Part shown: one piece after another, positions 18,096 through 26,270 of the stretch | Layout: each line of letters opens with the position of its first letter | How positions within the stretch are numbered: position 1 is the first letter of the stretch | Assembly: GCF_035497915.1 (NCBI RefSeq) | Contig: NZ_DATJCS010000012.1 | Span: 116,021-180,020 of the forward strand | DNA: 64,000 bases | From: Serpens sp035497915 | Lineage (GTDB): Bacteria > Pseudomonadota > Gammaproteobacteria > Pseudomonadales > Pseudomonadaceae | Direction of reading: 5' to 3' | The notes under the pieces: model-generated | Told to the model about the DNA's origin: nothing | The model's database searches: none | The model's input: only the letters and a program-made list of their open reading frames with translations | Made by a program: the position numbers and the translations under genes

Positions 18096-19358
18096 ATGCA
18101 AGATCAGCCTTACCGCATGGTCAATGAAAACAATGACGAGATCGACCTGCGGGAATTGATCCGATCCCTCTGGGATCAGCGCTGGATAATTGTCGGCATC
18201 ACCGCCTTCATCACGTTGATTGCTGTTCTTTATGCCTTTCTGGCCACGCCCTATTATCGGGTGCAAAGCATCCTGCGCCCTGTCGAAGTGGGTGTACTTG
18301 ACTCCCTGAACGCCACCGAGGTCTACGAACTCAAGCCGCTGGAGGCCTTGGCGCGCGTGAGCGGCGGATTGTCGTCCTATGGCAACCGCCTGGAGTTCTT
18401 CCAGGGTAATGAGGATCTCTTTGCGGATCTGGCCCGTCAGGAGTTGACTGCCGAGCAGGCGTTCGAGAATTTCAACAGCGAATCCTTTGCCATGCTCTAT
18501 CCCGACCCGAAGAAGAATCAGGGGGAGTTTGTCGGGCTGGCGCTGACCTACCCGGCTTCGATGGATGGCGTCTCGGTAGTGAATGAGTTCGTCGCCTTTG
18601 TTCTCCAGCGGGAGCGTGAGCGTGTGGCCAGTGACCTGGGGGTGGTGATTGCCAACCGCAAGGCCAACATCGAGCAGCGCATCGAGGCCGCGCGTGCCAG
18701 CTATCAGGCCGGCAAGGAGGCCGAGATTGCCGCGTTGCTCGAAAAGGCCGCCCTGAAGAAGGCCGAGCTGGAGGATGAGCTGCGCGCCTTGCGCACCGAG
18801 TTGAAGATTCGCCGTGAGAACCGCCTGAGTGTTCTCGATGAGGCGATCCGTATCGCCCGATCGCTGGGTATTCGCAAACCCACCACTCCGACCGCCATGG
18901 CGGATGCGGGGCAGGGTGTGCGCACGGAAATCACCAGTCGAGAGATCCCGCTGTACTTCCTGGGTGTCGATGCCTTGGAGGCGGAACGTGATGTGCTGCG
19001 AGCCCGCACCAGCGATGACTTCATGGAGCCGCGCATCGGTGAGATCCAGAAGGAGCTGGACATGCTGCGTCACAACCGTCAGGTGGAGGTGCTGCAGCAG
19101 CGTCAGGACGAGGATCTTTACCTCAGCGAGTTGGCCAAGTTGCGCGAAGAGGCGGCTCGTTTGGAAGGCATCGAATTCGATGCCTCGACCCTGCAGTTGG
19201 CGCGGATCGACCAGCCGGCGCAAAAGCCCCTGAAGCGCCTCAAGCCCAAGCGCGCCCTCATCCTGGCGCTGGGTGTGGTGCTGGGCGGCATGCTGGGTGT
19301 TTTCGTGGCGCTGATGCGCAATCTGATGCAGCCGCGGCGCGTACGGCCGGCTAACTAG
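18096..19358 (+). CDS. wzz: Wzz chain-length determinant, first copy
   Basis: A 420-aa inner-membrane polysaccharide co-polymerase. One TM near residues 31-52 (WIIVGITAFITLIAVLYAF) and one near the C-terminus (ALILALGVVLGGMLGVF) flank a large helical periplasmic domain with coiled coil. EIDLRELIRSLW precedes TM1, typical of Wzz. Size is like P. aeruginosa Wzz2 (443 aa) rather than Wzz1. It sets O-antigen length modes. It lacks a kinase domain, so it is not a Wzc-type protein. Confidence 0.9.
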   Translation: MQDQPYRMVNENNDEIDLRELIRSLWDQRWIIVGITAFITLIAVLYAFLATPYYRVQSILRPVEVGVLDSLNATEVYELKPLEALARVSGGLSSYGNRLEFFQGNEDLFADLARQELTAEQAFENFNSESFAMLYPDPKKNQGEFVGLALTYPASMDGVSVVNEFVAFVLQRERERVASDLGVVIANRKANIEQRIEAARASYQAGKEAEIAALLEKAALKKAELEDELRALRTELKIRRENRLSVLDEAIRIARSLGIRKPTTPTAMADAGQGVRTEITSREIPLYFLGVDALEAERDVLRARTSDDFMEPRIGEIQKELDMLRHNRQVEVLQQRQDEDLYLSELAKLREEAARLEGIEFDASTLQLARIDQPAQKPLKRLKPKRALILALGVVLGGMLGVFVALMRNLMQPRRVRPAN

Positions 19359-19599
19359 CCGCCCTGGGACGCTGCTTGCAGTCAATGGCTGCGGCGAATT
19401 GTCACGTGTTTTGCTGTTGCCGGTCAGTCGAGGAGTGCATGGATGGCCGGCACAATCTGCGTTTGGACTACTGCAAGCTGCTCCAGGTGAGCGGTGCGCC
19501 AATCCCTTGCGTTGTCCTTTCTTTCCGGCTTCTGGCAGAATCCGCGCCGTCTTGGTGGTGTGACGAATTTCACGTTCGACATGCCGCTTGTTTTAGGCA
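19359..19599 (+). other. Spacer between the two wzz genes
   Basis: 241 bp without a supported gene. The 3' part is relatively AT-rich (TGACGAATTTCACGTTCGAC) and could carry a separate promoter for the second wzz. No terminator or repeat was seen. Confidence 0.4.
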
Positions 19600-20931
19600 A
19601 TGAAATGGAACTTGCCAGTGACCGCAATTGATCTGCCTCTGCAAACTGCCGCCTCATCCAAGCCCTCCGACGAAATCGACCTGCTCGAACTCTTCCGCAA
19701 GCTGTGGAGCCAGCGTCTGCTGATCGCTCTTGTAACGGCCGCCTGCCTGTGCCTGGCCGCCCTCTATGCCTTCCTGGCAACGCCCGTTTACCAGATCCAG
19801 AGCGTTCTGCGTTCCCCGCAGGTCAAGGACTTGGACGAGCTGAACCGAACCGAGGTCTACAAGCTGTCCACCGCGGAGGCCCTGAAGAGGGTGGGTTCGG
19901 CGCTGGATTCCTATGAGGTGCGCTTGGAGTTCTTCCGGGCCTACCCGGCACTGTTCGCGGAGTTGGCCAAGGAGGGCATCACGCCTGAGCAAACCTTTGA
20001 TGCGTTCAATGAAAAAGCCTTCAAGCTGCTCGTTCCTGACTCCAAGAAAGCTGACGAAAACCTGACGGCCTATGTTGGTCTGCAGCTGGACTATTCCGCC
20101 ACGCTCGATGGTGTGACCATCCTCAACCAGTTGGTTGACTTCGCTATCCAGCATGAGCGCGACAAACTCGAACAGGATGTGCGGATCATTATCGAGAACC
20201 GTCTGAGGAACCTGGCTCTGAGCATCACCTCGGCGCGGGCCAGTTACGAGGCCAGCAAGGAATCCCGTATCGTCCAGCTCGACGAGGCTGACCGACTCAA
20301 GCGCGCCCTGTTGCAAGACGAGCTGGGTGCTCTACGCACCCAACTGAAAACCCGCCGGGAAAACCGCATCGCGCAATTGGGCGAGGCGATCCGTATTGCC
20401 GACGCCCTGGGTATTCGCAAGCCCACCACGCCGTCGGCGCTGGGGCAGGAGCAGCGCTCGACGCAGGGCAACACCGTGCGCACCGAGGTGAACAACCAGC
20501 AGATCCCGCTGTACTTCATGGGGACCGATGCGCTGGAGGCGGAACGCAAGACCCTGCAGCAGCGCAAGTCGGATGACTTCACCGAGCCGCGCATCGGCGA
20601 GATCCTCAAGGAGCTGCAGTTGCTGGAAAACAACCGGCAGATCGAAGTGCTCAAGCTGCGCGAGAACGAGGACTTGTTCCTCACCGACCTGGCCAAGTTG
20701 CGCGAGGAAGAATCGCGGCTGCGTAACCTCAAGGTGGACTTCGACAGCCTCCGCTTAGTCACCATTGACCAGCGCGCCGTAGAACCAAGCAAGCCGATCA
20801 AGCCGAAAAAGGCCCTGATCCTGGCCCTGGGTCTGGTGCTGGGAGGCATGCTCGGCGTGTTCATCGCCCTGGTGCGTGGCATGCTGCGCGGCGCGCAGCC
20901 CAGGCAGCCGCGCCTGCCGGCCGCGATCTGA
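19600..20931 (+). CDS. wzz: Wzz chain-length determinant, second copy
   Basis: A 443-aa paralogue of the preceding gene, the same length as P. aeruginosa Wzz2. The copies share EIDLxELxRxLW, LGIRKPTTP, the block around EPRIGEIxKEL with NRQxEVL, LAKLREE, and the second TM ALILALGLVLGGMLGVF. Two membrane segments, about 41-60 and 414-435. No strong ribosome site is visible before ATG 19600. Having two copies in tandem suggests two chain-length modes. Confidence 0.9.
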   Translation: MKWNLPVTAIDLPLQTAASSKPSDEIDLLELFRKLWSQRLLIALVTAACLCLAALYAFLATPVYQIQSVLRSPQVKDLDELNRTEVYKLSTAEALKRVGSALDSYEVRLEFFRAYPALFAELAKEGITPEQTFDAFNEKAFKLLVPDSKKADENLTAYVGLQLDYSATLDGVTILNQLVDFAIQHERDKLEQDVRIIIENRLRNLALSITSARASYEASKESRIVQLDEADRLKRALLQDELGALRTQLKTRRENRIAQLGEAIRIADALGIRKPTTPSALGQEQRSTQGNTVRTEVNNQQIPLYFMGTDALEAERKTLQQRKSDDFTEPRIGEILKELQLLENNRQIEVLKLRENEDLFLTDLAKLREEESRLRNLKVDFDSLRLVTIDQRAVEPSKPIKPKKALILALGLVLGGMLGVFIALVRGMLRGAQPRQPRLPAAI

Positions 20932-20961
20932 TCCAGTACAGGCCTCCCGGCCCGTACCCAT

Positions 20962-21040
20962 AGCTCGTGGAGTCGTCCGCTCCCACAAAAACGCCAGCCA
21001 TATGGTGGCCCTGTGGGAGCGAATTCATTTGCGAGCCTTT
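20962..21040. repeat. Family A repeat pair upstream of gltX
   Basis: TAGCTCGTGGAGTCGTCCGC (20961-20980) and CTGTGGGAGCGAATTCATTT (21011-21030) are inverted, diverged copies of the family A unit. The pair lies 124 bp before the gltX start. Confidence 0.75.
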
Positions 21041-21163
21041 GACGGTCCTGTACGCGGAGCCGCGAGCATGCACCGGTAGGGTAGGGCGTCCCCGTGCTGG
21101 AGCCCGCGCCACCGCCCCTGTTACCATCGCGCCTTCGATTTGTCCCCCCCTTCGAGAGTCGCC

Positions 21164-22645
21164 ATGACCACCGTTCGTACCCGCATCGCGCCGTCGCCCA
21201 CCGGCGATCCGCACGTCGGCACTGCCTACATCGCCCTGTTCAACCTCTGCTTTGCCCGTCAGCACGGCGGTCAGTTCATTCTGCGTATCGAGGACACCGA
21301 TCAGGTGCGCTCGACCCGTGAATCCGAGCAGCAGATCTATGACGCGCTGCGCTGGCTGGGCATCGAGTGGGACGAGGGTCCGGACGTCGGCGGTCCGCAC
21401 GGTCCGTACCGGCAGAGCGAGCGGGGCGCCATCTACAAGAAATACTCGGACGAGCTGGTCGCCAAGGGCCATGCCTTCCCGTGCTTCTGCTCCGCCGAGC
21501 GCCTGGATGCGGTGCGCGCCGAGCAGATGGCCAACAAGGAAACCCCGCGCTACGACGGTCACTGCATGCACATCGCGCCCGAGGAGGCACAGCGTCGCGT
21601 CGCCGCCGGCGAGTCGCACGTGGTGCGCATGAAGGTGCCGAGCGAAGGCGTCTGCGTGGTCAAGGACATGCTGCGCGGCGAGGTGGAGATCGGCTGGGAC
21701 CGCATCGACATGCAGGTGCTGATGAAGGCCGACGGCCTGCCCACCTACTTCCTGGCCAACGTGGTGGATGACCACCTGATGGGCATCACCCACGTGCTGC
21801 GTGGCGAGGAGTGGCTGCCATCCGCGCCCAAGCTGCTCAAGCTGTACGAGTACTTTGGCTGGGAAGCGCCGGTTAACTGCTATATGCCGCTGCTGCGCAA
21901 CCCGGACAAGAGCAAACTCTCCAAGCGCAAGAACCCGACCTCGATCACCTTCTACCAGCGCATGGGCTTCCTGCCCCAGGCGATGCTCAACTACCTGGGC
22001 CGCATGGGCTGGTCGATGCCGGACGAGCGCGAGAAGTTCACCCTCGACGAGATGATTGCCAACTTCGACATCACCCGCGTGTCGCTGGGCGGGCCGATCT
22101 TCGATCTGGAAAAACTCTCCTGGCTGAACGGCCAGTGGCTGCGCGAACTGCCGGTGGAGCGCTTCGCCGCGGAAGTGCAGAAGTGGGCGTTCAATCCCGA
22201 GTACCTGATGAAGATCGCCCCGCACGTGCAGGGCCGCGTGGAAACCTTCAGCCAGATCGCGCCGCTGGCTGCGTTCTTCTTCTCCGGCGGGCTGAACCTG
22301 GACGCCGCGCTGTTCGAGCACAAGAAGCTGTCGCCCGAGCAGGTGCGCCAGGCCATGCAACTGGTGCTGTGGAAGCTCGAAGCCCTGCGCCAGTGGAGCA
22401 AGGACGGCATCACCGCGGTGATCCAGGCGGTGGCCGAGTCCATGGACCTCAAGCTGCGCGACCTGATGCCGTTGATGTTCCCGGCCATCACCGGCCAGGC
22501 CAGCTCGGTGTCGGTGCTCGACGCCATGGAAATCCTCGGTCCCGACCTGACCCGCTTCCGTCTGCGCCAGGCCATCGAGCTGCTCGGTGGCGTGTCGAAG
22601 AAGGAGAACAAGGAATGGGAGAAGCTGTTGGCGGCCATCGGCTGA
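21164..22645 (+). CDS. gltX: Glutamyl-tRNA synthetase
   Basis: A 493-aa class I aminoacyl-tRNA synthetase, the family length in Pseudomonas. HIGH-type motif is PSPTGDPHVGTAY near the N-terminus and KMSKS-type motif is KLSKRKNPTS around residue 250. ATG 21164 is chosen over an in-frame ATG at 21140 because MTTVRTRIAPSPTG is the normal N-terminus. In P. aeruginosa gltX, uvrB and the aminotransferase lie on the same side of the O-antigen cluster as here. Confidence 0.97.
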   Translation: MTTVRTRIAPSPTGDPHVGTAYIALFNLCFARQHGGQFILRIEDTDQVRSTRESEQQIYDALRWLGIEWDEGPDVGGPHGPYRQSERGAIYKKYSDELVAKGHAFPCFCSAERLDAVRAEQMANKETPRYDGHCMHIAPEEAQRRVAAGESHVVRMKVPSEGVCVVKDMLRGEVEIGWDRIDMQVLMKADGLPTYFLANVVDDHLMGITHVLRGEEWLPSAPKLLKLYEYFGWEAPVNCYMPLLRNPDKSKLSKRKNPTSITFYQRMGFLPQAMLNYLGRMGWSMPDEREKFTLDEMIANFDITRVSLGGPIFDLEKLSWLNGQWLRELPVERFAAEVQKWAFNPEYLMKIAPHVQGRVETFSQIAPLAAFFFSGGLNLDAALFEHKKLSPEQVRQAMQLVLWKLEALRQWSKDGITAVIQAVAESMDLKLRDLMPLMFPAITGQASSVSVLDAMEILGPDLTRFRLRQAIELLGGVSKKENKEWEKLLAAIG

Positions 22646-22666
22646 TCCAGTACTTTCTTTGATTCA

Positions 22667-22693
22667 TGAGGGCCGGCATCGCTGGCCCTTTTC
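22667..22693 (+). terminator. Intrinsic terminator after gltX
   Basis: AGGGCC (22669-22674) pairs with GGCCCT (22684-22689), followed by TTTTC. It lies 23 nt after the gltX stop and before the DUF3087 gene. Confidence 0.75.
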
Positions 22694-22720
22694 ATTGCTG
22701 CAGTACGGGAGTCGTCTCGC

Positions 22721-23245
22721 ATGTTTGAAATCCAGCCCATGAGCCCGGAGCGTTACCGCAAGGAAACCCGCACCATCACCCTGGCCATCCTGGCCATCTT
22801 CGTGCTGCTGGCGCTGACCTCGGCCACCGTCGCCGTGAAGCTGTTGGGTGAACCGGGCGGCGACAACTTCCGCTGGAACCTGCTGGGCGTGCTGACCGGC
22901 CTGGCCGGCACCGTGGCCATCGTCCGCCTCAAGCTCTGGTCCACACCCTGGATGGCGCCGGCGGTGTATGGCTGGCGACTCAAGCGCAGCCTGATGCGCG
23001 TCACCAACCAGATGCACCAGGTCAAGGCCGGGATCGAGGCCAAAGACCCCGCCGCCATGAAGCTGCTGCGCTTCTATCATCTGGGCGTCACGCAGATGCA
23101 CCAGCTCGACGGCAACCTCAGCGAACTCAGCCAGATGGTCCGCGAGATCGACCAGCACCGCGAGGCCATGGAGGCCCAGGGGCTGGATATCGAACAGAGT
23201 CGTCTCGATCCGAATTGGTTGGAAGCGGTGAAGGGCTTCAAATAG
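22721..23245 (+). CDS. DUF3087 membrane protein
   Basis: A 174-aa protein with two N-terminal membrane segments (about 19-43 and 50-70) and a helical cytoplasmic tail. The tail motif MKLLRFYHLGVTQMHQLDGN and the segment MAPAVYGWRLKRSLMRVTNQMHQVK fit DUF3087, a family found in gammaproteobacteria near gltX or housekeeping genes. Function is unknown. It is separated from gltX by a terminator, so probably transcribed alone. Confidence 0.82.
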   Translation: MFEIQPMSPERYRKETRTITLAILAIFVLLALTSATVAVKLLGEPGGDNFRWNLLGVLTGLAGTVAIVRLKLWSTPWMAPAVYGWRLKRSLMRVTNQMHQVKAGIEAKDPAAMKLLRFYHLGVTQMHQLDGNLSELSQMVREIDQHREAMEAQGLDIEQSRLDPNWLEAVKGFK

Positions 23246-23407
23246 ACGTTGAGGCCGCCATGCGCCTCGCGCCCACTGGTCAGATGGCCAGCGGGGGGAC
23301 TGAATGGATTCAAGGGTTTGGCTAGGCTCAGGCGTACGGTGGCCCGGGGGTAGACCCTCTCGTTGCTGTCGATGCCCGTTCGGTTAGCGATTGTGGAGGC
23401 GCATGAC

Positions 23408-23968
23408 ATGGTCAGATCCTTGAGAACCTTTCCCTCGTTAATCCTCGCGACCGCCTTGTTGGTCTTCGCGAGCCTGTTCAATCCCGCAAGCGCCGCCACT
23501 GCCGAGGAGCTGACCGCCGACGCGCGGCAGGCGCTGCAGAGCCTCTACAGGACCCAGCCATTTGCCGAAACCATTTCGCGCAATGCCAAGGCGGTGCTCG
23601 TCTTCCCGAAAATCCTCAAGGCCGGCCTGGTATTCGGCGGCAGTTACGGTGAGGGCGTGCTGTTCCGGGGCTCGAAAGTTGACGGCTACTACAACTCGGT
23701 GGGTGGCTCCTGGGGGCTGCAGCTGGGTGCCCAGTCATACGGCTATGTGGTGTTCCTGATGACCGAGAAGGCCGTGGATTACCTGCGTCAGACCAAGGGC
23801 TGGGAGATCGGCGTGGGGCCGACCGTGGTCGTGGTCGATGAGGGCGTGGCGAGGAACCTGTCGAGTTCGACCCTGAAGGATGATGCCTATGCCTTCATCT
23901 TCGATCAGAAGGGATTGATGGCCGGGATCAGCATCGAGGGCACGAAGATTTCGCCGATCAAGCCCTGA
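23408..23968 (+). CDS. Secreted SYLF-domain (Ysc84-like) lipid-binding protein
   Basis: A 186-aa precursor with a Sec signal peptide cleaved after NPASA (about residue 31). The mature part is the SYLF/Ysc84 domain: ISRNAKAVLVFPKILKAGLVFGGSYGEGVLF, VGGSWGLQLGAQSYGYVVFLMTE, and a conserved DAYAFIFDQKGLMAGISIEGTKISPI end. SYLF domains bind phosphoinositides in eukaryotes; bacterial role is unclear. ATG 23408 has GGAGG at 23395-23399. Confidence 0.88.
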   Translation: MVRSLRTFPSLILATALLVFASLFNPASAATAEELTADARQALQSLYRTQPFAETISRNAKAVLVFPKILKAGLVFGGSYGEGVLFRGSKVDGYYNSVGGSWGLQLGAQSYGYVVFLMTEKAVDYLRQTKGWEIGVGPTVVVVDEGVARNLSSSTLKDDAYAFIFDQKGLMAGISIEGTKISPIKP

Positions 23969-23983
23969 AGCGGCTTGCCCGCG

Positions 23984-24943
23984 CTAGCGCTCGACCCGCT
24001 GCAACGCACCCTCCTTGCCCAGGTGCAGGTGCAGGAAGTCGTCCGCCAGGAACAGTGTTCCCTGATAGCGTGCCCTGGCCTCGTCGTGCAGTTCGGTGAT
24101 GCAAGCGCCGCGACCCGGCGCGTGCTGATAGCGCGCGCTGAAGTGGGTGAGCACCAGGTTCGGCAATCCGGCCTCCTGAGCGAATGCGGCAACCGAGGCG
24201 GCTGTACTGTGGCCGAAGCTGCCACGGGCGTCGATGTCGGCGTGGCTGAAGGTTGCCTCATGCACCAGCACCTGGGCGCCCCGGCAGGCTTCTGCCAGTA
24301 GCGCGGGCGAGTCATTGTCTCCGCCGATCACGATGACGCGTGGTGCTCTTCCCGCCAGCAGGTAATCCTCGCTGCGCAGCAGGCGCCCGTCATGTTCGGT
24401 ATCGACGCCCCGCGCCAGTTGGCCCCACAGCGGACCGCGGGGAATCGCGTCGCGCTCCAGGCGCGCAATGTCCAGTGTCGTATCCGGCCGTGCCTCTTCG
24501 AAGCGATAGGCGAAGCTGGGGCTGCGATGGGACAGGGCGGTGCGGCGCACGCGCATCCGCGGCGTGCGCCATTCCTGCAGGGTTTCGACCGCATGGAAGA
24601 CCAGCGGGTAGGGCAGCCAGGTCTGGCTCATGGCGAGCGTGGCGTTCAGCCAGGCCTCGATGCCCTGCGGCGCGATGATCTCCAGCGGCGCCTGGCGTCC
24701 CTGCAGCGCTGCGCTGGCCAGCAGCCCGGGCAGGCCGAAGCAGTGATCGCCGTGCACATGGGTGATGAAGATGGCGCGCAGCGCCGACAGCGACAGCGGC
24801 GTGCGCAGCACCTGGTGCTGCGTGGCTTCGCCGCAATCGATCAGGTACCAGCCCTTGCCATTCTCCTCCAGCAGCCCAAGCCCGCTGACATTGCGCGCCC
24901 GGGTCGGTGTGCCGGAGGAGGTGCCGAGAAACAGCAGGTCCAT
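23984..24943 (-). CDS. rnz: Ribonuclease Z family metallo-hydrolase
   Basis: A 319-aa metallo-beta-lactamase fold enzyme for tRNA 3' processing. It starts MDLLFLGTSSGTPTRARNVS and has the zinc motif THVHGDHCFGLPG, a later LVHEATF...FGHSTAA region and LTHFSARYQ. All match the RNase Z exosite and catalytic core. The start follows the nitroreductase stop by 4 nt, so the two genes are probably co-transcribed. Confidence 0.93.
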   Translation of the reverse strand: MDLLFLGTSSGTPTRARNVSGLGLLEENGKGWYLIDCGEATQHQVLRTPLSLSALRAIFITHVHGDHCFGLPGLLASAALQGRQAPLEIIAPQGIEAWLNATLAMSQTWLPYPLVFHAVETLQEWRTPRMRVRRTALSHRSPSFAYRFEEARPDTTLDIARLERDAIPRGPLWGQLARGVDTEHDGRLLRSEDYLLAGRAPRVIVIGGDNDSPALLAEACRGAQVLVHEATFSHADIDARGSFGHSTAASVAAFAQEAGLPNLVLTHFSARYQHAPGRGACITELHDEARARYQGTLFLADDFLHLHLGKEGALQRVER

Positions 24944-24947
24944 GGGC

Positions 24948-25532
24948 TCAGGCCAGCGGACCTTCGAAGGTCCAGTCTTCCTGCGGGCGGCGGTCGCTGG
25001 CCTGCTCGCGGGCCTGCAGCGCTTCCGGCAACTGCGCGGCATCGCCCTGGTAACCGATGGCGATGAAGGCGTTGATCGCCAGGTTGTCCGGAACCTGCAG
25101 GTAATCCCGCGCACGCACGCTGTCGAAGCCGCCCATGGCATGGCTGACCAGTCCCATGGACCGGGCCTGCAGCGCCAGGCTCATCCAGGCGGCGCCGGCG
25201 TCGAAGGCATGGCTGGCGAACGGTTTTTCGCCACCGTCGCTGCCCACGTAGGTGGTGGTGGACAGCAGCGCCACCAGCGCGCCGGCGTGTTTCGCCCAGA
25301 CCTGGTTGCCTTCGGCCAGCAGATCCACGAAACGCTCGAACAGCGGCGTGCCCTTGAGCGCATAGCAGAAGCGCCACGGCTGCACGTTCATTGCTGACGG
25401 TGCCCAGCGCGCCGCTTCGAACAGCGCGCTCAGCTGCTCCCGGCTCAGCGCCTGGCCGGTGAAGGCGCGGGGCGACCAGCGGCCGGGGAAGCTGGCATCG
25501 ACGGGATGCTGTGGCTGTCGGTTATTGCTCAT
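24948..25532 (-). CDS. Nitroreductase family protein
   Basis: A 194-aa FMN-dependent oxidoreductase fold. The N-terminus has the family block RWSPRAFTGQALSREQLSALFEAARWAPSAMNVQPWRF, in which the RWSPR and PSxxNxQPW residues contact FMN. Later, GAAWMSLALQARSMGLVSHAMGGFD and IAINAFIAIGY-type segments complete the fold. Natural substrate is unknown. It is the first gene of a pair with rnz. Confidence 0.9.
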   Translation of the reverse strand: MSNNRQPQHPVDASFPGRWSPRAFTGQALSREQLSALFEAARWAPSAMNVQPWRFCYALKGTPLFERFVDLLAEGNQVWAKHAGALVALLSTTTYVGSDGGEKPFASHAFDAGAAWMSLALQARSMGLVSHAMGGFDSVRARDYLQVPDNLAINAFIAIGYQGDAAQLPEALQAREQASDRRPQEDWTFEGPLA

Positions 25533-25662
25533 GCCGTACTCCTGGCAATGGGAAAGGGACGATTAACGCAAAAAGGCCGGGCGGTGCCAACGTTGTGGTG
25601 CGTGCCTGAGCGCGCGCAAGCCGGTATCTTTCCGCCACTGACAACCGCTCAAGGAGAGCCCG

Positions 25663-26100
25663 ATGAGCCTGCACGGCGACTACGACGCCCAGAACATCTT
25701 CGCCAAGATCATTCGCGGCGAAGCCCCCTGCTACAAACTGTACGAGGACGAGGACGTGCTGGCGTTCCTCGACCTGTTCCCGCAGTCCCGTGGCCACACG
25801 CTGGTCATTCCGAAGCAGGCGGCAGCGCGCAACCTGCTGGAAATCGATGCGGACAACCTGTGCAAGGTGACCCTGGCGACCCAGAAGGTGGCGCGCGCGG
25901 TGGCCGAGGAACTGGAGCCGGCCGGCATCCAGATCGCCCAGTTCAATGGCGCGCTGGCCGGGCAGACGGTGTTCCACATCCACTTCCATATCGTGCCGCG
26001 CTATGAAGGTCAGGGCCTGGGCGTACATGCGGCGCAGAAAGGGGACGAAGCCGACCTGAAGGCCTTGCAGGAACGCCTGGCCAAGCGCCTGGCGGGCTGA
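25663..26100 (+). CDS. HIT family nucleotide-binding hydrolase
   Basis: A 145-aa histidine-triad protein with the catalytic H105-x-H107-x-H109 in QTVFHIHFHIVPR and the N-terminal NIFAKIIRGEAPCYKLYED typical of HINT/HIT hydrolases. It cleaves nucleoside phosphoramidates or adenylates. The ribosome site AAGGAGA lies 8-14 nt before ATG. A repeat cluster follows directly. Confidence 0.93.
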   Translation: MSLHGDYDAQNIFAKIIRGEAPCYKLYEDEDVLAFLDLFPQSRGHTLVIPKQAAARNLLEIDADNLCKVTLATQKVARAVAEELEPAGIQIAQFNGALAGQTVFHIHFHIVPRYEGQGLGVHAAQKGDEADLKALQERLAKRLAG

Positions 26101-26112
26101 GGCTTACGCCAA

Positions 26113-26262
26113 CATAGGGCGGTCAGCGTTTTCCTGCCCGCCGCCAGGCACGGCGCGGGGCCACTGGTGGACAAGAAAGACGTTGTCCACCCTACGGTTA
26201 CATGGCCAGGAGTAGGGCGGTCAGCGCTTTTCCTGGCCGCCGTCAGGTTCTGCACGGGGCCA
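26113..26262. repeat. Family C repeat, two copies around a family D unit
   Basis: TAGGGCGGTCAGCG followed by TTTTCCTG(C/G)CCGCCG occurs at about 26115 and again at about 26213. Between them, GTGGACAAG and GTTGTCCACCCTACGG (26167-26196) form a family D palindrome. The block fills the space between convergent HIT and SulP genes. Confidence 0.75.
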
Positions 26263-26270
26263 GTGGGCCC

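Noticed and set aside
19376..19603. Short reading frame between the two wzz genes
   Set aside because: Cysteine-rich random-looking product, no start signal and overlap with the second wzz start.
20932..22720. tRNA genes, often found near gltX in Pseudomonas
   Set aside because: I looked for a clover-leaf and the GGTTCGAATC-type arm on both sides of gltX and found none.
23363..23407. Upstream extension of the SYLF gene
   Set aside because: The Shine-Dalgarno GGAGG and the signal peptide both favour ATG 23408.
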